This document shows, piece by piece, positions 46,256 through 52,969 of a stretch of DNA of 64,000 nt. The stretch lies in contig NZ_CP108549.1 of the NCBI RefSeq assembly GCF_036010325.1, positions 8,990,001 to 9,054,000 on the forward strand, in the 5' to 3' direction. Source of the stretch: Streptomyces sp. NBC_01210 (GTDB lineage Bacteria; Actinomycetota; Actinomycetes; Streptomycetales; Streptomycetaceae). Both the position numbers and the translations under genes were made by a program. Each line of letters starts with the position of its first letter. Position 1 is the stretch's first letter. Under the pieces are notes generated by a model. That model saw nothing but the letters and a program-made list of their open reading frames with translations, did not search any database and had not been told where the DNA came from.

Positions 46256-46939
46256 TCAGGCCGTCCAGGCCAAGGCATCGGGCAGCAGCGGCTGCGCGAC
46301 GTCGAACAGCAGCCGCCGCTGCCAGAGCATCCGGTAAGCGAGGTCCAGCCCCGTCAACTCGTCCAGCCCGCTCGCCGCCACCCCCGCTCGCAGACCCGCC
46401 GGCTGCCTGAACGCCTCCAGCAGCGCCCACGCCTGGCCGTCCTCGTCACCCGCGGGGAACCGGTAGCCGGCCAGCCATCCCAGGTTGCGCCCGCGCAGCC
46501 CTGACGGCTCACGCACCTGCCGCACCCGCCACCCGGCCGCCCACGCCACCTCCTCGAGCACCTGAAGCCTCGCCGCGGGCAGGCTCTCCTGCTCAAGCGG
46601 CTTCAGCACCAGCACCTCACGCATGCCATCGGCCGTGCGCGCCAGGAAATCCGGGCGCCACCGGCGAAGGCGGCCTCCCGCCCGCCACCGCAGTTCCACC
46701 GGGCCGGCGCTGAACGCTGCCCAGGCCGGATCGAAGTCCAGCTCCACCGCCAGCCGCCACTGCCGCAGGCTGCTGCACACCACGGTCTGCTCCCGGGTCG
46801 CCACCGGCCAGTAGGTGATGATGCCCTTGCGGCCCCGGTAGGGCACCGGCTCACTCACCGGCCCGAACTCCTCCAGCGCCACCCCGTGCAGCCCGGCCGC
46901 GCTGCACGAGTGCACCGGCCCGTACGGCTCGCGGTACAT
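46256..46939 (-). CDS. tnsA: TnsA-like endonuclease subunit
   Basis: The protein has 227 residues from ATG 46939 (YREPYGPVHSCSAAGLHGVA); in-frame sequence further upstream looks non-coding. The restriction-endonuclease-like core shows LRQWRLAVELDFDPAWAAFS, then RRWRPDFLARTADGMREVLV plus LKP. That gives an Asp on the PD strand and the lysine of a PD-(D/E)xK-type site. The tail after about residue 170 is helical. TnsA cuts the 5' ends so that TnsAB excise the element fully. Its order before tnsB and tnsC matches Tn7-like 'heteromeric transposase' loci of Streptomyces. Confidence 0.78.
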   Translation of the reverse strand: MYREPYGPVHSCSAAGLHGVALEEFGPVSEPVPYRGRKGIITYWPVATREQTVVCSSLRQWRLAVELDFDPAWAAFSAGPVELRWRAGGRLRRWRPDFLARTADGMREVLVLKPLEQESLPAARLQVLEEVAWAAGWRVRQVREPSGLRGRNLGWLAGYRFPAGDEDGQAWALLEAFRQPAGLRAGVAASGLDELTGLDLAYRMLWQRRLLFDVAQPLLPDALAWTA

Positions 46940-47705
46940 AGCCACGACCCCCTGCCCCGCCCCCGGCACCGCCTCACCTTCCAGCAGGCAGCCGGGGGCC
47001 TCCACCCCGCTCACGCCACCCACCCCCTGCCGCGCCGTCGCATGGCCCCGCACACCCCTCCGGCCGGCAACTCCTCCAGCTCCAGTCCCTGAGCGTGTGC
47101 CAGTCGGCCGATGAAACGGCCCGCCGCCGATTCCCCCGTACCGGCAGCGGCTGACGGGGACCGGACAGCCAAGCTCCCGCCATCTGGTCATCCCCCTGCC
47201 TCTTCCCGGCGATCACCGCTGCCGCAGCAGCCCAGAATCCCCATGCTGCTCCACGCCGTTGCTGCGAGGACTTCCCCGCCCGCCGGATACGCCTGAAAGG
47301 GTGAACAAGTTGGCGTTAAGGGAAATCGTGTGCCCCCTTCCTGAGCGGCACTGGAGGCTCCCGGCGCACGGTCACAGGGGGAGAGGCGGGCGGGCCGCTC
47401 AGGTCTGGCGCCGCGAAGGCGTCCAGGGCCTCAACCTCGCCATCTGTCACGAGGATGCCGACAGGGCGGTGTCCGGGCGGTGCCCCGCCGAGCTGGGCTG
47501 TTGAACTCGCCCGCTACGCAGCCGACTTCGGCCCGCTGAACGTCTTCTGCATCGTGATCAGTCCCAGGAAACGGGTCAAGGAGGCCCGCCGCGGCGACCA
47601 CCTGCTGCCGCCCCTGGGCGTGTTGCCTGGCGTGCCTGAGATGACAGGTGTATGCAGGCAGGAAGTCTGGAGCCGTATGGCTCCAGGCGGGTCGGGGGTG
47701 AGCCG
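46940..47705. other. gene-poor stretch upstream of tnsA, possible coding debris
   Basis: No gene is firmly supported. A plus-strand frame from GTG 47301 to 47504 (NKLALREIVCPLPERHWRLP, EGVQGLNLAICHEDADRA) and an adjoining frame with ARYAADFGPLNVFCIVISPR read like protein but are in different frames, so this may be a decayed gene. CTGGAGCC (47667-47674) pairs with GGCTCCAG (47679-47686) just before the next gene and could be an operator or hairpin. Confidence 0.3.
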
Positions 47706-48665
47706 GTGGCGGGTGGAGCGTACGAAGAGCTGTCACAGACGGGCCAGTTGGGGCCGGAGACGTTCGAGCTGCTGCGACGTCTGGTTCATCAGGTCCGCCG
47801 GTCGTCGGGATTTCCCCCGCCCGAGGGGTACGCCGAGTGGGACGATGACGCCGCTTACGAGGTGATCACGGCCATGCTGATCCGTGAGGGTGCCGGGCAG
47901 CAGTTCGTGACCAGTTGCTTCGCCCTGGCTGCCGACGACGCCTCGCTGGAGCGGCTGTTCCTCACATCGATCAAGAACTTCCTCATCGATGAGGCAAAGA
48001 AGACCCCGCGGGGCAAGCTGCGGCGCCGTATCGCCCGCCTGATGGGCGCCGACGCGTCCTTCCGCCGGATGCCGGGGCCTCCGCCGCGGTGGGCGCTGAG
48101 CGAACATCCCGAGGGCGCGGTGTGGCAGGGTGATCCGGATGATCTCGTCGCCGAGGCATGGCGCGTACGCGGGGTGGGGATCACCCGCTGGAATCATTCG
48201 GGCCCAACCCCCGCGCAGACGGTCCGGGCCCTCATGGCCATCGTGATGCAGGTCCTGTGCCACGCCCGGGGGGCGGTGCGGGAGGAGGACCTGGCCAAGG
48301 TCCTCGAGTCCCGGTTCGAGCTCCTGTCGCCGGCCCGCTTCACCCCTCTGTATGCCGACGACGGGGCGCTCGCCGGTCCGGTCGAGGCGAGCGCGGCGGA
48401 GGCCGATACCCCGGGCGCCGGTGGTGCCGCTGCGGACATCTGGCAGCGGCTGACCGCCAACGAACACCTGCTGCTGCCCTACCTGGACGAAGACGCCCAT
48501 CACGCAGCCCAACTGCTGGAGATCAGACAGGCGCAGGCCGGGGCTGTCCTGGCAGGCCTGAAGGCAAAGCTCCTGCTTGCCCTGTCCGAGGACAACGACA
48601 GGGAGGCCGTCGTGGGAGCGCTGCTGCGGCGCTGTGCGGATCCGCCCCCTGAGTCGCCCCTGTGA
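47706..48665 (+). CDS. sigma-factor-like hypothetical protein
   Basis: The protein has 319 residues from GTG 47706 (GGGGGTGAGCC upstream); an ATG at 47652 is an alternative. Residues ~45-110 resemble sigma-70 region 2 in layout: AYEVITAMLIREGAGQQFVT, LERLFLTSIKNFLIDEAKKT, PRGKLRRRIARLMGADASF. The C-terminal half ends with a possible region-4-like helix pair (DEDAHHAAQLLEIRQAQAGA; VLAGLKAKLLLALSE). It is the first gene of a run with a helix-turn-helix gene and an ImmA/IrrE protease gene, which suggests a regulatory trio. The sigma assignment is tentative. Confidence 0.5.
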   Translation: MAGGAYEELSQTGQLGPETFELLRRLVHQVRRSSGFPPPEGYAEWDDDAAYEVITAMLIREGAGQQFVTSCFALAADDASLERLFLTSIKNFLIDEAKKTPRGKLRRRIARLMGADASFRRMPGPPPRWALSEHPEGAVWQGDPDDLVAEAWRVRGVGITRWNHSGPTPAQTVRALMAIVMQVLCHARGAVREEDLAKVLESRFELLSPARFTPLYADDGALAGPVEASAAEADTPGAGGAAADIWQRLTANEHLLLPYLDEDAHHAAQLLEIRQAQAGAVLAGLKAKLLLALSEDNDREAVVGALLRRCADPPPESPL

Positions 48666-48731
48666 CGTCGTCCGTATCTAGTGGGAAGAGAATGCGCTGA
48701 TGGATCACAGCCGAGGAGAGGGGGAGGCAGG

Positions 48732-49637
48732 ATGAACCCTGCCCAGGGCGGCGCCTACGAACGGCTGGTGGCCGCCGCGGCCGGGCTGAAGGTGCCCGAT
48801 GCCGTCCGGGAGGTCGCCACCGCGCCGCCGCGGGATCCTGAACCCGGCCAGATCTGGCGGGCCGTGTGGGAGCGCACCATCCAGCTGGTAGTGATCACGG
48901 CGGTCGACGACGACACGGTGCACGCCATTCCGGTCTCCTTGGAACGCTTCGCCGACACGGACACGCTGCTGCTGCCCGCCGGCGCCTCCACGCTTGAGCA
49001 GCCGCTGGCGCTGTGGTGGGGACTGCGACTGCCCTTGCCCTGGTACGTGCTGGACCGCCAGGTCAGCCAGTTGACCGTGCCGCTGCCCGCCTCCACGGGC
49101 CCGGCCCTCCCGCACGAGGTGCCGCCGGGCGCGACATGGGGGAGCGCCGCGCCGCGACCGGCCGCCGCAGCGGCGGAGTACCGGGGCGTCCTGGCCGACA
49201 GCCTCGCCGAACTGAGCGGTGCACGCTGGGCGCCGCAGGGATCGGGGGCCCTGCCCGAACTGCTGCAGCGGCGAGGCATCAACATCAAGCAGCTGGCCTC
49301 ACATCTGCATCTGCAGCCCCCCCAGGCACTGGCGGTGTGGCGGGGACAGGCGCCCCTCACGCCCGAGCAGGCAGAAACCCTTGCTGCAGCGCTCGGCCTC
49401 GGTGCCGACGAGGTCTTGACGGCCAATCCGGCCCTGCCCGCCCTCGTGATCCACGAGCTCAGCCGCCCGTCGCGCCGCCCCCAGGTATGCGCCCTCGCCA
49501 CCCGCACCGCGACGAGCGAGCCCGACGCCCGCCGCCGCGCCGCCTTCGGCATCTACGCCCTGGCGGCACGCCAGGAAGGCAGCACCGCCGACTGGGGTGC
49601 GAGAGCGGACCGGTACTTCGAACTCCATCTGCGCTAG
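48732..49637 (+). CDS. helix-turn-helix protein paired with an ImmA/IrrE protease
   Basis: The 301-residue protein starts at ATG 48732 with GGAGG four to eight bases upstream. The N-terminal half is a beta-rich domain (GQIWRAVWERTIQLVVITAV; LALWWGLRLPLPWYVLDRQV). The C-terminal half has an XRE-type helix-turn-helix (LPELLQRRGINIKQLASHLH; PQALAVWRGQAPLTPEQAET). The next gene begins 11 bases after its stop. In phages and integrative elements such pairs work as a repressor and the metalloprotease that destroys it, so this protein may be the protease target (inference). Confidence 0.65.
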   Translation: MNPAQGGAYERLVAAAAGLKVPDAVREVATAPPRDPEPGQIWRAVWERTIQLVVITAVDDDTVHAIPVSLERFADTDTLLLPAGASTLEQPLALWWGLRLPLPWYVLDRQVSQLTVPLPASTGPALPHEVPPGATWGSAAPRPAAAAAEYRGVLADSLAELSGARWAPQGSGALPELLQRRGINIKQLASHLHLQPPQALAVWRGQAPLTPEQAETLAAALGLGADEVLTANPALPALVIHELSRPSRRPQVCALATRTATSEPDARRRAAFGIYALAARQEGSTADWGARADRYFELHLR

Positions 49638-49648
49638 CGAGGTCAGCT

Positions 49649-50674
49649 GTGGTCAACTACATACTCGCGGCCACTGCACGTAACCAGGCCACCGCGATGC
49701 TGGCGGAACTGGAGACGCACGCCCCGGGCGCAGCGCAGCGCCTGGCGCGCTCGGCCTTCACCGAACTGCAGACCTGGCCGGAGCTGACCGTCGACCTCGT
49801 CCCCGAGGCCCGGACCGGTTCCCGCTGCAGTGTGGCGGGCGCCTACGACTTCGGGCCGCCTGCGCGGATCTCCGTCGCCGACGCAGCCAGCCGCGCCCGC
49901 CGGGACTTCACCGCCATGCACGAGCTGGGCCACCACCTCCAGAAGAACAGCTTCGACCTGATGGCGGCCTTCGAGAGCCAGTCCGATGGCGGCCTGCTGC
50001 TGGAGGACGCGGCCTGCGACACCTTCGCCGCCGAGATCCTGCTGCCCACCCCGCTCGTCGACCACCACCTGGATGCCGCCGGCCCCACCGCCCCCGACAT
50101 CGTGGAGCTGTGGCGCGCCAGCGGCGCCTCCCGCATGGCGGTGTGCGTCCGTGCCGTCCAGCACCTGCCCGCCCCCGGACACATCCTCCTCCTCGACACC
50201 GGAGGACAGGTCGTCTTCGCGGCCTCCCACGGCCTCCCGCCGCTGCGGCGCGGCAGCTTCCAGGGCGACATCCCCACCATTGCCCAGGCCCGGGCCGGCC
50301 AGGGCCGCGCGGACGGACGCACCCAGGTCCGCTACCGCGACGGCATCTTGGGGCGTGAACTGCATGCGCAGACCGCGCCGATGAACGGCTATCTGGTCGC
50401 CGTCCTCGTCACCGACTCAGCCCCCTGGCGCACCTTCACACCACCCACGAAAGACACCGGCCCCCAGGCGGGCGAGTACATCTGCGAGCACTGCGACGAG
50501 GAGTACCGCTCCTTCGACCCCGCCTGTCCCGTCTGTCGCGTCCCTAACTGCCCCGAGTGCGGCCGCTGTTCATGCCCCGCACGCGTGAGCGAACACCTGT
50601 GCCAGGGATGCTTCACCCTGCATCCGCCCGCGATGTTCGCCGACGGCGCCGACCGCTGCCTCGACTGCTCCTGA
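49649..50674 (+). CDS. ImmA/IrrE-family metallo-endopeptidase with C-terminal zinc ribbon
   Basis: The 341-residue protein starts at GTG 49649. The zinc protease motif is clear: RRDFTAMHELGHHLQKNSFD (HExxH as HELGHH), with a downstream acidic ligand region LLLEDAACDTFAAEILLPTP. After a beta-rich middle, the C-terminus carries paired cysteine motifs (YICEHCDEEYRSFDPACPVC; NCPECGRCSC; HLCQGCFTLHP), probably two zinc ribbons. Family members cleave DNA-bound repressors after a signal such as DNA damage. Here it sits between a helix-turn-helix gene and a ubiquitin-like/phospholipase operon, so it could be the switch for the island (inference). Confidence 0.82.
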   Translation: MVNYILAATARNQATAMLAELETHAPGAAQRLARSAFTELQTWPELTVDLVPEARTGSRCSVAGAYDFGPPARISVADAASRARRDFTAMHELGHHLQKNSFDLMAAFESQSDGGLLLEDAACDTFAAEILLPTPLVDHHLDAAGPTAPDIVELWRASGASRMAVCVRAVQHLPAPGHILLLDTGGQVVFAASHGLPPLRRGSFQGDIPTIAQARAGQGRADGRTQVRYRDGILGRELHAQTAPMNGYLVAVLVTDSAPWRTFTPPTKDTGPQAGEYICEHCDEEYRSFDPACPVCRVPNCPECGRCSCPARVSEHLCQGCFTLHPPAMFADGADRCLDCS

Positions 50675-50820
50675 CACCCCGCCAGCACCTTCAGGAAACC
50701 CCGCTTCTCTACCCGCGAGTTACGTCGTCCGTCCCAGGCGAAACACCCCTCACCGGGGTGGCGGGACCCCGGCGCCGGCTCCGGGAGAACCGTCGGGCAA
50801 GGCCGGCAGAAGCGAGCACC

Positions 50821-51102
50821 ATGGCCATCCAGATCACCGCGGTACGCCTGTCCGGCGGCACCACGCACGAGCACATCACCCGCCTGTGGTGGACCAACCC
50901 GGCGACCGCCAAGACCGGCGACAACACCCGGGCGGAGATCGTCACCTGGATCGAAGACGAAAAGGGCCAGGCCTACACGAGCGACGCAGGAGGGCACCGG
51001 GCGGAGGTCGCCGTGGTGCCCCCGCCGCGCGGCGAGAAGTACCTGCGGACCCACGCCGACGGGGTGTGGACCAACAACCTCTTGGCCCTTCCCCGCCGCT
51101 GA
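50821..51102 (+). CDS. DUF3892-like small protein
   Basis: The 93-residue protein starts at ATG 50821 and reads IQITAVRLSGGTTHEHITRL, then WWTNPATAKTGDNTRAEIVT, then GEKYLRTHADGVWTNNLLAL. This matches the short beta-rich DUF3892 type, often found beside restriction or mobile genes. The function is unknown. It does not end in Gly-Gly and shows no ubiquitin-like pattern, so I do not treat it as the conjugated modifier of the nearby E1-E2 protein. Confidence 0.6.
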   Translation: MAIQITAVRLSGGTTHEHITRLWWTNPATAKTGDNTRAEIVTWIEDEKGQAYTSDAGGHRAEVAVVPPPRGEKYLRTHADGVWTNNLLALPRR

Positions 51103-51189
51103 GCAGCCCCGGTCCCGGGGCGAGTACGAGCGCGTCGGCCGTGCCGCCTCCGGTGCGCGCGGCCCCAGCGGCAGCCAGCCTTCCGGCTC

Positions 51190-51420
51190 GGCCGGCGGAA
51201 CGTGAAAGCCGCGCGCGCCCCGCAAACGGCGAGTTGGCCACGCGCGACGTGGTGGTGACCGTACTCGCCCGCTGCAGGAACTCGGTCTCGTCGTCCATCT
51301 GCGGTTCGTGTCCGTCTACCGGGCGTTCGACTCGATCGAGGACTTCGCGGCGACGATCGCGGAGCCCAGGAGCAGACGAGACGCCCTGCCGCGGACGAGG
51401 ACCGCGACGACGCTGAAGGC
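51190..51420 (+). pseudogene. nrdR-like C-terminal fragment, degenerate
   Basis: One frame reads RPANGELATRDVVVTVLAR. After a shift near 51270 the other reads LQELGLVVHLRFVSVYRAFD, then SIEDFAATIAEPR. The 'V(R/H)LRF-SVYRAF-S-EDF' block is the typical tail of the NrdR repressor of ribonucleotide reductase. The zinc ribbon and the start are absent. The rest of 51103-51664 holds no gene I can support. Confidence 0.5.
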
Positions 51421-51664
51421 GCCGTCGGCGCGAGGAGGGTGGGCGCGGAGGGCGCGCCCAGGTCTCCGGGCCCGCCGGCACTGCTGACCGACCGGCGGGT
51501 CGCAGCGGGCCCCAGGCCACGGGCGAACTGGCTGTGGGCCAACGTCTGAACGCTCCGCTGCCTGATCGCGGCGGCGTTGTCAGTGGCGCGTGGTAGATCT
51601 GGCCCTGGAGTGAACTTATGTGCTTTTCCCGCTAGTTGATCAATATCGAGTGAAGAGGTAGGAC

Positions 51665-52969
51665 ATGGTCGAGACGGAACTGCCCGGGCAGGGGGTGGTG
51701 TTCTGGCCGGTGGGCACGGGCGACTCCACCACGATCGTGCTGGGCGACAACCTGGTCATGCAGGTGGACCTGCGGGATATGAAGGCCGCCGACGAGGACG
51801 ACGCGGTGGTCGCCGCCGTCATTGACCGGCTGGAGGAGACCCTGCCGCAGCCCGACGGCAAAACGCCCTACCTGGCGGTCTTCGCCCTGACCCACGCCGA
51901 CTCGGACCACTGCTGCGGCTTCGGCGACCTCCTGGAGAGCTCCATCCTGATCGGGGAGATCTGGGCGACGCCCCGGCTGTGGCGCGAACTGTCCGAGGAC
52001 AAGCCGATGTGCGAGGACGCGCAACGCTTCCAGGACGAGGTCGAGCGGCGCGTGGACGCCACCCTCAAGGCCGTCAAGGACGGCAAGGAGCCTGCCAGCG
52101 GAGACCGGGTGCGCATCATCGGCTATGACGAGGACCGCGAACTGCACTCCTATGCTGAACTGCCCGACGAGTACTTCACGTTCCCCGGCGATGTGATCAC
52201 CCAGGTCGACGGCGAGGACGTCGCGGACCGCTTCGAGGCGTTCGTCCATGCACCGTTCAAGGACAACTGCGCCGGTGACCGCAACGACACATCCTTGGCC
52301 CTGCAAGTGCAGCTGAAGGCCGACGACGGCACAGTTGGCCGACTGCTGTTCCTGGGCGACCTCGCCTATCCCATCATCAAGATGATCTTCGAGAACAGTG
52401 AGGCCGCAGGCAACTCGGACCGGGTGGAGTGGGACGTGCTGCTCTCCCCGCACCACTGCTCCAAGAAGGCCATGTACGCCGAGGGCGAGGACGGCGAGGA
52501 AGAACTCAAGCAGGACGTCCTCGACCAGCTCCAGGCGCATGCCAGCCCGGACGCGCGGGTGATCGCCAGCTCGCTTCCCTTCCGAGACAAGGACGAGAAG
52601 GGCAACAATCCGCCGCACCTGCTGGCCCGCAATGCGTACGAGTCGATCACCGACTACACGGTGCTGTGCACGGGGGAGTACCCCTCCAAAGACGAACCCC
52701 GTCCGGTGGTCTTCGCCCTGGAGCCCGGCCTGGGGCTGGAACTCGTGGACGTCACCGACCTGGAGAACAAGGCCCAGGTGCTGCACGCCGCAGGCGGCGG
52801 CCGACGGCTGCTGGCCGCGCTCGGCACCACCCGCTTCCCGGCCGCTTCTTTCACCGCCGCAGCTGGCCTGCCGCACCAGCACGGTACGGACGCAGCCCGC
52901 GCCGGTGTGCAGCAGGCCAGGGGTGACAAGGCCGAGCCGGCGGTACAGATCGGATTCGGTGCCGCGTGA
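51665..52969 (+). CDS. metallo-beta-lactamase-fold hydrolase of the ubiquitin-like operon
   Basis: The 434-residue protein starts at ATG 51665 (GAGG eight bases upstream). The first strands (VVFWPVGTGDSTTIVLGDNL) and the metal motif AVFALTHADSDHCCGFGDLL give HxDxDH (H77, D79, D81, H82). Further ligands are likely in RLLFLGDLAYPI and VLLSPHHCSKKAMY. This is the ComEC/Rec2-like MBL group often encoded next to prokaryotic E1/E2/JAB genes. Its stop overlaps the next start (GTGA), so the two proteins are probably made together. It could be a nuclease or phosphodiesterase effector; the exact role is unknown. Confidence 0.82.
   Translation: MVETELPGQGVVFWPVGTGDSTTIVLGDNLVMQVDLRDMKAADEDDAVVAAVIDRLEETLPQPDGKTPYLAVFALTHADSDHCCGFGDLLESSILIGEIWATPRLWRELSEDKPMCEDAQRFQDEVERRVDATLKAVKDGKEPASGDRVRIIGYDEDRELHSYAELPDEYFTFPGDVITQVDGEDVADRFEAFVHAPFKDNCAGDRNDTSLALQVQLKADDGTVGRLLFLGDLAYPIIKMIFENSEAAGNSDRVEWDVLLSPHHCSKKAMYAEGEDGEEELKQDVLDQLQAHASPDARVIASSLPFRDKDEKGNNPPHLLARNAYESITDYTVLCTGEYPSKDEPRPVVFALEPGLGLELVDVTDLENKAQVLHAAGGGRRLLAALGTTRFPAASFTAAAGLPHQHGTDAARAGVQQARGDKAEPAVQIGFGAA

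Noticed and set aside
42484..46410. 1308-residue plus-strand open frame across tnsC and tnsB
   Set aside because: It runs antisense through two genes with intact catalytic motifs and has no recognisable domain.
42631..47503. 17-bp direct repeat GCCGAGCTGGGCTGTTG at 42631-42647 and 47487-47503 around tnsABC
   Set aside because: One copy is the end of the tnsC coding sequence. A single 17-mer match in 64 kb of high-GC DNA is not far from chance, and no other end-like repeats accompany it.
50821..51102. The DUF3892-like protein as the ubiquitin-like modifier
   Set aside because: There is no C-terminal glycine pair or JAB-cleavable tail, no beta-grasp pattern I can see, and it is 560 bases from the operon.
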